Assembly (NCBI GenBank): GCA_046328475.1
Contig: JAXLWN010000015.1
Span: 1 to 64,000, forward strand
Source of the DNA: CADCWN01 sp046328475
GTDB taxonomy: Bacteria > Chloroflexota > Chloroflexia > Thermomicrobiales > CADCWN01
Length of the DNA stretch: 64,000 nt
Reading direction: 5' to 3'
The notes under the pieces are model-generated. The model was not told the DNA's origin and searched no databases. It worked only from the letters and a program-made list of their open reading frames with translations. The position numbers and the translations under genes are program-made. Shown here in pieces: positions 16,492 through 24,894 of the stretch (position 1 is its first letter; every line of letters begins with the position of its first letter).

Positions 16492-17817
16492 ATGCCGCTC
16501 GAACTTTATTCCGCGCCGCTCGCCGCGACCGCCGCCGCGTTGCGCGCGGGTGATCTCGATCCGGTGGCGTATGTTGACGAGTTGTGCGACCGCGCCGAGG
16601 CGATCGACGGGGCGATCCTGTCGCTGTTGCCGGAGCCGGGGCGGCGCGAGCGGCTGCGCGCCGAGGCGGCGGCGTTGCGGGACCGCTGGCCGGAAGCTGA
16701 CAGTCGCCCGCCGCTCTATGGGATTGCGGTCGGGGTCAAGGATATTTTCCGGGTGGATGGCTTCCTGACGCGCTGCGGCTCGGCGCTGCCGCCCGAGCTG
16801 TTCGCGGGACCGGAGGCGGAGTCGGTGGCGATCCTGCGGCGGGCGGGCGCGCTGGTGCTGGGGAAGACGGTCACGACCGAGTTCGCCGCGTCGGAGCCGG
16901 GCGCGACCGCCAACCCGCGCAACCTGGGGCACACCCCCGGCGGGTCGAGCAGCGGCTCGGCGGCGGCGGTCGCGGCGGGGCTCTGCCCGCTGGCGCTCGG
17001 CTCGCAGACGGTTGGCTCGGTCATCCGCCCGGCGGCGTTCTGCGGGGTGGTCGGCTACAAGCCGAGCTACGGGCGCATCCCGATCGGCGGGGTCATCCCC
17101 TATTCCCCCTCGGTCGATCACGTCGGCCTCTTCGCGCAGGATGTGGCCGGTGCGCGACTCGCCGCGAGCGTGCTCTGCGACGACTGGCGGGCCGACGCCG
17201 CGCGGGTGGGCGACCGCAAGCCGGTGATCGCCCTGCCGGATGGCCCGTATGTGCCCCAGGCGACCGCCGATGGGCTGGCCGCGCTCGAACGCCAGCTTGC
17301 GGCATTGGAGGGGGCCGGATACACCGTCAAGCGCGTGCCCGCGTTTGCCGACATCGCCGCGATCACCGCCCGCCACACCCGCCTCGCGGTCGCCGAGATG
17401 GCGCAGGTCCACCGCGACTGGTTCGCGGGGTATGCTGCGCTCTACCGCCCGCGCACCGTCGGCAATATTCGCGAAGGGCAGACGGTCGGCGCGGAGGAGT
17501 TGCGCGCGGCGCTGGCGGGCCGCCTCGCGCTGCGCGCCGAGCTGGCGGCGTTGCTGCGCGAGGCCGGGGCCGACCTCTGGATCGCCCCGCCCGCGCGCGG
17601 TGTCGCGCCCGAGGGCCTGGGGGCGACCGGCGATCCGATCGTCAACGGCCCCTGGACCCACGCGGGCGTCCCGGCGATCACCGTCCCGGCCGGGCAGAAT
17701 CCGCAGGGCTTGCCATTCGGCGCGCAATTGATCGCCCCGCACGGCGAGGATGAGCGGTTGTTGGCCTGGGCCGAGCCGATCGCCGCCGTGCTGGCTGGCG
17801 TCGGTGTGGTCGCGTAG
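16492..17817 (+). CDS. Amidase signature (AS) family amidase
   Basis: The 441-residue enzyme has the AS catalytic triad. The Lys is in GIAVGVKDIF, the cis-Ser is in the loop GHTPGGSSSGSAAAVAAG, and the nucleophile Ser is in GSQTVGSVIRPA. It hydrolyses amides such as carboxamides, possibly aryl or fatty amides; the GatA partners are absent, so it is not the tRNA amidotransferase. Start and promoter are well supported. A hairpin with a T run follows at 17847. It is probably cytoplasmic and monocistronic. Confidence 0.85.
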   Translation: MPLELYSAPLAATAAALRAGDLDPVAYVDELCDRAEAIDGAILSLLPEPGRRERLRAEAAALRDRWPEADSRPPLYGIAVGVKDIFRVDGFLTRCGSALPPELFAGPEAESVAILRRAGALVLGKTVTTEFAASEPGATANPRNLGHTPGGSSSGSAAAVAAGLCPLALGSQTVGSVIRPAAFCGVVGYKPSYGRIPIGGVIPYSPSVDHVGLFAQDVAGARLAASVLCDDWRADAARVGDRKPVIALPDGPYVPQATADGLAALERQLAALEGAGYTVKRVPAFADIAAITARHTRLAVAEMAQVHRDWFAGYAALYRPRTVGNIREGQTVGAEELRAALAGRLALRAELAALLREAGADLWIAPPARGVAPEGLGATGDPIVNGPWTHAGVPAITVPAGQNPQGLPFGAQLIAPHGEDERLLAWAEPIAAVLAGVGVVA

Positions 17818-17846
17818 GGGCGGTCGTCGCCACCAGTAGGCTTAAG

Positions 17847-17880
17847 CGCGGGCAGGGAGTGTTCCCCGCCCGCGTTTTTT
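17847..17880 (+). terminator. Rho-independent terminator after the amidase
   Basis: The CGCGGGC arm (17847-17853) pairs with GCCCGCG (17868-17874), followed by six T (17875-17880). It lies 30 nt after the amidase stop. Confidence 0.8.
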
Positions 17881-17916
17881 CAGGTTTGGTCAAGGTGGGT
17901 GGTGTCCCGTCGCCCG

Positions 17917-17966
17917 CCCGGAGATGAAGTCTCCGGGCTACGTGAATGCGCCGGATCAATCCGGCT
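17917..17966. repeat. REP-like double hairpin
   Basis: Two adjacent hairpins: CCCGGAGA/TCTCCGGG with a 5-nt loop (17917-17937), and GCCGGAT/ATCCGGC (17950-17965). Such clustered hairpins resemble REP/BIME units. The rest of the gap to 18348 holds the ECF-like promoter and no gene. Confidence 0.5.
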
Positions 17967-18055
17967 TGGGGGTGATGGGCATGGTTGGTTGCCGTCGTGC
18001 GGGGCCGCCGTGCCGAGAAGGAGCGACGTTGGCGCGTTTTGCTGCCCGCGATGCT

Positions 18056-18084
18056 GGAACTTTTCGTTTGCTGCCGCATTGTTC
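18056..18084 (+). promoter_or_regulatory. ECF-sigma-like promoter upstream of the DUF4349 pair
   Basis: GGAACTTTT at 18056 is followed, 20 nt after the GGAAC, by GTTC at 18081, with CGCATTGTTC as at 932-960. A third GGAACTTT is at 18138. The leader to ATG 18349 would be over 200 nt. Dependence on an ECF sigma factor is inferred from the motif only. Confidence 0.4.
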
Positions 18085-18348
18085 TCTGTATCGGACAGCA
18101 GGAACCCCGGCGCGGGGTGACGGGGTGTAGGGGGTCGGGAACTTTCTGCGGCGCGGCGTCGTCTTGTTGTGCAGACGGTCGAGCGAAGCGCGCACGCAGA
18201 GATCGTCCTCCCCGACGCAAGCAGCAGATTTCGGTCATGGTCGGGCGGTTGGTACCGCCGACCTCGGGCGAGGCTGTGCCTGCGCGGGGAAAACCACACC
18301 ACCGGCGACCGTTGGCGACAATCGCATTTCGTGTGAGGAAGGGCAATC

Positions 18349-19452
18349 ATGAGCCAGATTGCGCGTACCCCCGTGCGTCCCGCGTGCTCTCTGATACTGG
18401 TTTGCCTCGGCCTGCTCGTTGCCCTAACCGCCTGCGGCGGCGCGGCACCAACCGCGACGACACGCCGCGCTTCATCCGCGCCGTCCGCCGCCGCTTCAGT
18501 CGCTTCCTACGCCCCGGCTGCGGCGGCATCGGCGGCACCAGCCGCCGCGTCGTCCGCCGGGGGGACCGGGACGCTCGCCACGAGTGTGCCGGGACGCTCG
18601 TCGCTCCCGGTGTCGAGCAGCGCGCCGGTGGCCGTGGCGAGCGCCGCGCCGAAGAGCAGCGCCGCGCCCGGCCTGACGCCGCCGCAGTACATCCCGATCG
18701 CCAACGTGGGGCGCAGACTGATCAAGAGCGGCACGGTCAGCATGGTCGTGCAGGATGTCGATGCTTCGTTCGAGGAGGCGCTGAAGATCGCCCAGGCCAA
18801 TGGCGGCGACATTCTCCAGTACACCAACACCAAGGACAACGATCGGCGCGTCGCCGACCTGATCCTGCAGGTTGACAGCGGCAAGTTCGAGGCGTCGATG
18901 CAGGCGCTGCGGAAGATGGCGGGCATCATCGAGCGCAAGGTGGACAAGGCCGACGTTCAGGAGGTCACCGAGGAGGTGGTGGATGTGCAGGCCCAGATCG
19001 CGAGCCTGGAATTGAGCCTGCAACAACTCGATGAACTGCAAAAGCGGACGACGCGCACCGACGAGATCCTGGCGATCCAGCGCGAGATCAACAACGTGCG
19101 CGCCCAGATCGATAAGCTGAAGACGCGCGGCGCGCAATTGGAGCAGCAGACCGACCAGTCGACGATTACGCTGCACCTCGAATCGGGCAAGCTGCCGGTC
19201 GCCTCGGAGCCGCCGACGCCCACCGTCTGGGACCCGAGTTCGATCGCCGGTCGCGCCTGGTCGGCGTCGCTCGCCATCTTGCAGGGCGTCGGCACGGTCG
19301 TGATCACCGTCGCGGTCTTCTGCTGGTGGCTGCTGCCGCTCCTGCCGATCGCCTGGATCGTCTACCGGCGCTACCGCCGCCCCAATCCGGTGCGCACCGT
19401 GGCCGCGCCGCCCGCGCCGCCGGTGCCGCCCGCCGCTGCGGCCGGGGATTAG
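18349..19452 (+). CDS. DUF4349 domain lipoprotein, copy 1
   Basis: The 367-residue protein has a lipoprotein signal (SLILVCLGLLVALTACGG; lipobox LTAC) and a long Ala/Ser/Pro-rich linker. The DUF4349 core follows: LIKSGTVSMVVQDVDASFEE, RRVADLILQVDSGKFEASM, IIERKVDKADVQEVTEEVVD, a coiled coil around EILAIQREINNVRAQIDKLK, and STITLHLE. A C-terminal helix (TVVITVAVFCWWLLPLLPIAW) follows. It is anchored at the outer face of the membrane with a short cytoplasmic tail. Function is unknown; a stress or envelope role is plausible given the ECF-like promoter. Confidence 0.85.
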   Translation: MSQIARTPVRPACSLILVCLGLLVALTACGGAAPTATTRRASSAPSAAASVASYAPAAAASAAPAAASSAGGTGTLATSVPGRSSLPVSSSAPVAVASAAPKSSAAPGLTPPQYIPIANVGRRLIKSGTVSMVVQDVDASFEEALKIAQANGGDILQYTNTKDNDRRVADLILQVDSGKFEASMQALRKMAGIIERKVDKADVQEVTEEVVDVQAQIASLELSLQQLDELQKRTTRTDEILAIQREINNVRAQIDKLKTRGAQLEQQTDQSTITLHLESGKLPVASEPPTPTVWDPSSIAGRAWSASLAILQGVGTVVITVAVFCWWLLPLLPIAWIVYRRYRRPNPVRTVAAPPAPPVPPAAAAGD

Positions 19453-19503
19453 CCGGAAGTGGGTCGGCTCGGGCGCTCGGAATGACGCGGGGGAGGTATC
19501 GTC

Positions 19504-20619
19504 ATGCGGCAGATTTCGCCACGCTTGCTCTGTCTCGCCTTGCCCTTCATCGCCATATTCGTGCTGACCGCGTGCGGCCATGGTTCGCCAACCGCGACGG
19601 CCTATGTCCAGAGGACTGCTCCGGCTTCGTATGCTCCCGCCGCATCGGCGGCAGCGTCGTCGGCTGCGGCATCAACGGCGAGCCGGCCGCCAGGTCTCTC
19701 GGGTGGCCCATCGGTCGCGCCGGGCGCGTCGGCTGCGCCAGCGGCGAGTGCCGCGCCGAATGGCGACGGTGGGCAAGCGCAGGGGCCGGTCGATAGCGCG
19801 CTCGCCGCCGAGCAGGCTCGGCTGCTGATCAAGACCGGCACCTTCGGCCTTGTCGTCAAAGATGTGGATAGCTTCTTCGACCGGCTGAAGGTGACCGCGC
19901 GCAAGTACGGCGGCGATGTCGCTCATTACACCAACACCAGGACCGGCGAGGTGCGCGTCGCGGATGTCATCATCGCGGTCCCGAGCGACAAATTCGAGGA
20001 TGTGATGCAGGAAATCCGTGGTTGGAAGGAGGAGATCGTCGAGCGCAAGGTGGACAAAGCCGAGGTGCAGGATGTGACCGAGGAGTTTGTCGATCTCGAA
20101 TCGCAGGTGCGCAACCTGCAAATAACCGAGCAGCAGCTGCGCGCCGTGCTCGCCCAGGCGACCAAGACCGAGGATATCCTGGCGATCCAGCGCGAGATCA
20201 CCGCCGTGCGGGGGCAGATCGAGAAGGCGCAGGGCCGCGCGCTCTACCTGGAGCGGCGCGCGGCGATGTCCACGATCGCCCTCCACCTGGAGTCGCCGCC
20301 CCCGCCGCCGTCGCCGTCGCCGTCGCCGTCCCCCTCGCCATCACCGTCGCCATCGCCAACGCCCGCCCCGGTCTTCAACTTCAACGACACGGCCGGGGGC
20401 GCGTGGACCTCGTCGCTCAAGGTGCTGGGGGGCTTTGCCACGATCGTCGTCAGCGTCGCCGTCTTCTTCTGGTGGCTCTTCCCGCTCCCGCTCGTCGGCT
20501 GGCCGCTCCTGCGCCCGCGCGCCGCACCCGCCGGGTGTCCGCGCCTCTCACTCCGCCGCCCAGCGCGCCGCCCGCCGCGACTTCCGGCGATTAGGCGAGG
20601 CGAAGGTCGTAAGTCGTAA
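19504..20619 (+). CDS. DUF4349 domain lipoprotein, copy 2
   Basis: This tandem paralog has the same layout: lipobox LTAC, an Ala/Ser linker, DUF4349 core (LIKTGTFGLVVKDVDSFFDR, EIVERKVDKAEVQDVTEEF, DILAIQREITAVRGQIEKAQ) and a C-terminal helix. Between core and helix it has a Pro-Ser repeat linker (about 20300-20360) that copy 1 lacks. The last 30 residues become Arg-rich. A one-base shift near 20520 would restore a tail like that of copy 1 (APPAATSGD, stop at 20594), so a frameshift is likely. It is 51 nt after copy 1, probably in the same operon. Confidence 0.8.
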   Translation: MRQISPRLLCLALPFIAIFVLTACGHGSPTATAYVQRTAPASYAPAASAAASSAAASTASRPPGLSGGPSVAPGASAAPAASAAPNGDGGQAQGPVDSALAAEQARLLIKTGTFGLVVKDVDSFFDRLKVTARKYGGDVAHYTNTRTGEVRVADVIIAVPSDKFEDVMQEIRGWKEEIVERKVDKAEVQDVTEEFVDLESQVRNLQITEQQLRAVLAQATKTEDILAIQREITAVRGQIEKAQGRALYLERRAAMSTIALHLESPPPPPSPSPSPSPSPSPSPSPTPAPVFNFNDTAGGAWTSSLKVLGGFATIVVSVAVFFWWLFPLPLVGWPLLRPRAAPAGCPRLSLRRPARRPPRLPAIRRGEGRKS

Positions 20620-20778
20620 GTCGTAAGTCGTAAGGGAAGCGGGCGGGATCGGCCTGCTGCGCTCGCGATGACAGGGAAGGCTACTCTTCGGGGTGTCATC
20701 CGCAGCGCGAGGGAAACGCACCCGATCGCCCTTCGCCCCTTTCTCCCCTCGCCCTTCTCCCTTCTCCCTTCTCCCGTC
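20606..20778. repeat. Tandem heptad arrays (GTCGTAA and CCCTTCT)
   Basis: GTCGTAA repeats about four times at 20606-20634. CCCTTCT-type repeats fill 20727-20778. The two arrays are not complementary, but an imperfect inverted repeat lies between them (GCGCTCGCGATGACA at about 20657 against TGTCATCCGCAGCGCGA at about 20694). They separate the DUF4349 operon from the convergent DinB gene. Confidence 0.6.
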
Positions 20779-20780
20779 CC

Positions 20781-21266
20781 CTACGCCGTCCGCCCGGTGA
20801 GGATCTTCAGGATTTGCTCGATATGCACCAGGTCGTGCAGGCCGACTTGCCGGGCGGCGTCGGTGAGCGTGAAGTAGCCCGATTCGGGGTGGATGCCGGC
20901 GCGCTCCCACTGCTCGGGCGTGAGGTTGGCGAAGAGCGCCTGCGTGGCCTCGCGCGACTTGAGCAGGGCGTCGTAGGCCTCGGTCAGCTGCTGGTCGTTG
21001 TATTCGCGCTCGATGGCGATCGCCTCGTGGTCGTAGGCGGGCAGATTCGGCGTCTCCTCGGCCAGGATCATCTCGGCGCGACCGCGAAAGAAGCCGTCGA
21101 AATCGCGCAGGTGGCAGACGACCTCGACCGTCGTCCAGCCCTCCGGGCCGTCGCGAAGCGTCGTCGCCTGCTCCTGGCTCACCGGCGCGAGCAGGTGCCC
21201 GAGCGTCCTGGCGGTCATGGCCATCGTGCCGATGTAGGCCTGCCGAATCTTCGTGAGCTGATCCAT
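20781..21266 (-). CDS. DinB superfamily protein
   Basis: The 161-residue four-helix protein has the DinB pattern: an N-terminal helix, the first His in VVCHLRDFDGFFRGR, and a C-terminal metal His pair in GLHDLVHIEQI. Many family members bind a divalent metal or act as thiol transferases. No specific role can be assigned here. ATG at 21266 has GGGAGGG 9 nt upstream; the frame extends 11 codons further. Confidence 0.8.
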   Translation of the reverse strand: MDQLTKIRQAYIGTMAMTARTLGHLLAPVSQEQATTLRDGPEGWTTVEVVCHLRDFDGFFRGRAEMILAEETPNLPAYDHEAIAIEREYNDQQLTEAYDALLKSREATQALFANLTPEQWERAGIHPESGYFTLTDAARQVGLHDLVHIEQILKILTGRTA

Positions 21267-21449
21267 GCTGCTGCCCTCCCGTACCCTTCGCGATCCCACG
21301 GTGTCCAGGGCGCATCTTACCCGATGCCGCGTGCCGCGTCGCAGGTGGTCACCCCGGCCCCGGGCGGGTCTGCGACCGTCCCTCGCCGGGATGCGCGTGC
21401 GTTGTGGCTCTCTGGCGACCTTTCCGAAACGCTGATTACTTTTGGTCGT

Positions 21450-21479
21450 TTGATAGAGAGTAGGGCACTGCAGTATTCT
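21450..21479 (+). promoter_or_regulatory. Promoter of the Kelch/LGFP-like surface protein
   Basis: TTGATA (21450-21455) and TATTCT (21474-21479) with an 18-bp spacer lie in a locally AT-rich stretch, about 54 nt before the ATG at 21533. Confidence 0.5.
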
Positions 21480-21532
21480 TTGTTCCCTGGCACTTCAACG
21501 ATAACTCCGTGCGGCGCGATTCGAGGTGACAG

Positions 21533-24133
21533 ATGAACGCTCAACTACGCTCGGTCCGCGGTTCGACCCGTCAGGTCCCGGCGCGCTGGATCATTGTCCT
21601 CCTGTTCGCACTCGGCCTCGTGCTGCCTAGTTTGCCGCAGCCTGCGGCGGCCCAGGCCAACACCCTGGTGGTCACCACGCTGGCCGAGTATGGCACCGGG
21701 TCGCTGCGCCAGGCGATTGTCGATGCCCAGGCGGGCGATACCATCACCTTCGCGGAGAACCTCGCGGGGACCATGCCGCTGGCGGACGAGCTGGTGATCG
21801 ACCGCGACCTGACCGTGCAAGGACCGGCCACACCCGGCAAGATCGTGCTCGACCCGGTCGCCAATAGCTCGATCGTGGTCCCGTCCGGGCGAACGGTGGC
21901 GCTGAACGACCTGACGATTGCGGGGCGGGTGGATAATCTCGGCGTGCTCACCGTGCGGCGGGCGCTGATCAGGGAGAGCGTGCCGAGCGCGGGCATTTCG
22001 GGCGCGGGTATTTCCAACCTCGGGACGCTCCAGCTGGTGCAGAGCGCCGTGGTGGGCAACCGGTCGATCGCGTATGGCGGCGGGCTCTACAACTCGGGCA
22101 CGGCGACGGTCACGAACAGCACCTTCGCCGATAATCAGGGCGGCGATGGCGGTGGGATCCACAATCGCGGCACCCTCACGCTTCTCCACGTCACGGTGGC
22201 GCGGAACCGGGCCGGGGCGTATGGCGGCATCGACAACACCGGGCAACTGACGATCAGCAACAGCATCCTGGCGAACAACACCTCCGGGGGCGGCAGCTTT
22301 ACCGACGATGCGTCGAATCTCAGCAACCACGACGGCGGCATGGTCACGTCGGGTGGCTACAACCTGAGCAGCGATAACACGGCGGTCGGGCGTCTCGGGC
22401 AGCCGAGCGACCGCAACGGGACCGATCCGAAGTTGGAGGCACCCTCGTCCAACGCGCCGGGCGTGCTCCGTCCGCTGCTCGGCAGCCCGGCGGTGGATAA
22501 TGTCCCGGCGAGCAACGCGCAGTGTCCCGCCGTCGATCAGCGCGGCGTGAGCCGACCGCAGGGGGCCGCCTGCGACAGCGGCGCGATCGAGATCGCCGAT
22601 GTCGCGGTGACCCCGCCCGCCGGGTCGCCCACCTGGCAAGCCGCCGCCGCGCCCGGCTGGCGACCGACGAATGGCCCGGTGCTCCTGGCGGATGGCCGAC
22701 TGCTGCTCGCGGGTGGCATCGACAGTAGCCCGATCAGCAAGCGCGCGGCCCTCTACGATCCCTCGGCCAACCAGTGGCTGCCGCTCTTCGATCTCCCGAA
22801 TGGGCGGGCCTTCCACACGACCACCGCGCTGCCCGATGGCGGCGCGATCCTCGTCGGCGGCGCGGAGTCGAGCGCCTTCCTCGACTCGCGAACCACCGTC
22901 CGCCTCAACCCCGTGACCAAAGCCTGGCAACCGGCGGCCGAGTTGCACGTCGGCAGGCACGATCACAGCGCCACGATCCTGGCGAACGGCAAGCTGCTCG
23001 TGGTCGGTGGCTTCACCGGCGGTGCCAGCCCGGCGAACCCGGCGAAGCCGATCGCCAGCGTCGAGTTGTACGATCCCGCCACCAATATCTGGCAGGAGAT
23101 GGCCCCGCTCGCCACGCCGCGCGGTGCCCACCGCGCCGTGTTGCTGCCCGACGGCTCGGTGCTGGTGGTCGGTGGCAATAGCGGCGCAACGACCGCCGAG
23201 CGGTACGACCCGCAGGCCAACAAGTGGACCACCGCCGGGACGCTGGGGCAGGCGCACACCGGCCTGACCGCGACCCTGCTCCACGACGGCCGCGTGCTGG
23301 TCGTCGGCGGGACCGGTAGCCCGGAGGTCTACAATCCGGCGACGAACGCCTGGTCAACGGTCGCCAGCCCGCTGGTGGCGCGTCGCGACCACACCGCCAC
23401 CCTGCTGCCGACCGGCGAGGTCCTGGTGGCCGGCGGCATCGGTGCCGAGGGGCGCGCGACCGCCGCGACCGAGCGCTACGACCCGGTCGGGAACGCCTGG
23501 CACGCCGATAGCCCGCTCACCGCCGCTCGCTCCGGCCACGCGGCGGTCCTCGTCCTCGGCAAGGTCTACCTGCTCGCGGGGAGCGACCAGGCCGAGGTCT
23601 ACAATGCCGCGACCAGCGACGATCGCTGCTTCGCCGAGACCGGCCGCTGCATGCACGGCTCGTTCCTGACCTACTGGGATCAGCATGGCGGGCTGGCGAT
23701 CAACGGCTACCCGCTGAGCGAGCCGTTCGCGGAGCGGCTGGAGGATGGCAAGGTCTATCTGGTGCAGTATTTCGAGCGCGTCCGCATGGAATACCACCCC
23801 GAGAACAATGCGCCGTTCGATGTGCTGCTCGGCCAGTTCGGTCGGCGCATCCACCCCGCCGATCCCGCCGCGACGCCCATACCGGGCGGTCGCTATTTCG
23901 TCGAGACCGGCCACAACGTCCCCGAGAGCTTCTACACCTACTGGGAGGCGCACGGCGGCCTCGCCCAGTTCGGCTTCCCCCTCACCGAGGTGATCACCGA
24001 GACGCTGGAGGACGGCAAGCAGTACGAGGTGCAATACTTCGAGCGCGCCCGCTTCGAGCGTCACCCCGAGAACAACGCCCCCTATGATATCCTGCTCGGA
24101 CAGTTCGGGCGGCGTATTTTGGCGGGACGATGA
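21533..24133 (+). CDS. Secreted protein: beta-helix, Kelch propeller and two LGFP-like repeats
   Basis: The 866-residue protein has a signal peptide ending in AAAQA. Residues about 40-270 form a right-handed beta-helix of the 'choice-of-anchor Q' type (GTGSLRQAIVDAQAGDTITF, then repeated G-G-G-L-Y-N-S-G-T and G-G-I-H-N-R-G-T turns). Residues about 370-690 are Kelch/galactose-oxidase blades (LADGRLLLAGG, ERYDPQANKWTTAG, HTATLLPTGEVLVAGG). The last 170 residues carry two copies of an LGFP-like unit: CFAETGRCMHGSFLTYW / YFVETGHNVPESFYTYW, each followed by GY/FPL-[ST]-E, QYFER and LLGQFGRRI. It is probably a cell-surface binding protein with an unknown ligand. Confidence 0.8.
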   Translation: MNAQLRSVRGSTRQVPARWIIVLLFALGLVLPSLPQPAAAQANTLVVTTLAEYGTGSLRQAIVDAQAGDTITFAENLAGTMPLADELVIDRDLTVQGPATPGKIVLDPVANSSIVVPSGRTVALNDLTIAGRVDNLGVLTVRRALIRESVPSAGISGAGISNLGTLQLVQSAVVGNRSIAYGGGLYNSGTATVTNSTFADNQGGDGGGIHNRGTLTLLHVTVARNRAGAYGGIDNTGQLTISNSILANNTSGGGSFTDDASNLSNHDGGMVTSGGYNLSSDNTAVGRLGQPSDRNGTDPKLEAPSSNAPGVLRPLLGSPAVDNVPASNAQCPAVDQRGVSRPQGAACDSGAIEIADVAVTPPAGSPTWQAAAAPGWRPTNGPVLLADGRLLLAGGIDSSPISKRAALYDPSANQWLPLFDLPNGRAFHTTTALPDGGAILVGGAESSAFLDSRTTVRLNPVTKAWQPAAELHVGRHDHSATILANGKLLVVGGFTGGASPANPAKPIASVELYDPATNIWQEMAPLATPRGAHRAVLLPDGSVLVVGGNSGATTAERYDPQANKWTTAGTLGQAHTGLTATLLHDGRVLVVGGTGSPEVYNPATNAWSTVASPLVARRDHTATLLPTGEVLVAGGIGAEGRATAATERYDPVGNAWHADSPLTAARSGHAAVLVLGKVYLLAGSDQAEVYNAATSDDRCFAETGRCMHGSFLTYWDQHGGLAINGYPLSEPFAERLEDGKVYLVQYFERVRMEYHPENNAPFDVLLGQFGRRIHPADPAATPIPGGRYFVETGHNVPESFYTYWEAHGGLAQFGFPLTEVITETLEDGKQYEVQYFERARFERHPENNAPYDILLGQFGRRILAGR

Positions 24134-24246
24134 TGAGTCGTGAGACGTGAGTCGTGAGTCGTGAGAATCTCACTTGGGCTTGTAGCCTCCTGTGGAGGTA
24201 TCAGCTCCGCGTAATCCTACCGACTCACGACTCACGACTCACGACT
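24134..24246. repeat. Inverted pair of (GTCGTGA) heptad arrays
   Basis: GTCGTGA/GACGTGA copies at 24134-24170, followed by GAATCTCAC, face TCACGAC copies at about 24222-24246. It is a near copy of the element at 8441-8549 with a different spacer. Confidence 0.75.
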
Positions 24247-24260
24247 AGAGCGGAGCGACA

Positions 24261-24807
24261 ATGAAGCTTGCCATCTCTCGGATGTTCACGACAACGTCTG
24301 GAATCTGCGCGCGGCGCTGGGGGCGCTGGGTGAGTGCGAGGCGCTGCTCTACTGCGGCGATCTCTGCTCGCCGTTTGTGATCGGGTTGCTGGGCGAGGGT
24401 TTTGCGGGGAAGCCGATCCACGTTGTTTTCGGCAATAATGATGGCGACCTCTTCCGGATCGCCGGGAACGCGGCGCGGCAAGAGCAGATCACGCTGCACG
24501 GTGAGTTGTTCCAGGGGAGTTCGACGGGAAGCGGGTCGCGGTCAACCACTACCCCGACATCGCGCTCGCCATCGCCGCAGCCGGGCAGCACGATCTGGTC
24601 TGCTACGGCCACAACCACCTCTTTGCGATCGAGCGCCAGGGGCGCACCCTGACGGTCAACCCCGGCGCGCTGCTGGGCTACGAGCCGGGCGGCAAGCGCG
24701 ACATCCCCGCCACCTTCGTCGTCTACGACACCGCCACCGACGCCACGACCGCCTATCAGGTCGTCGCCGACGGCGCGGGCGGGCGGCGGGTGGAGGCGTA
24801 TCCGTAG
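24261..24807 (+). pseudogene. YfcE-type metallophosphoesterase, two frameshifts
   Basis: From ATG 24261 the protein reads MKLAI, then after a shift near 24275 SDVHDNVWNLRAAL with the metal-binding DxH. Next come ALLYCGDLCSPFVI and HVVFGNNDGD (GNxD motif). After a shift near 24520 come FDGKRVAVNHYPDIALAIA, DLVCYGHNHLFAIE (GHxH) and LTVNPGALLGY. All metal-ligand motifs of the MJ0936/YfcE family are present in order, at about 180 residues. If repaired it would be a small cytoplasmic phosphodiesterase. Confidence 0.7.
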
Positions 24808-24894
24808 CGTTGGGGCAACACTCGAGCGCTGCGCCCGCCTCGGCGGAAGCGAGGCGGGCGCACCACTGAGAAAGCATGTGCCTGGTCCGCGTGG

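Noticed and set aside
21545..23284. 579-codon minus-strand frame
   Set aside because: It is antisense to the beta-helix/Kelch gene, with no fold or signal peptide.
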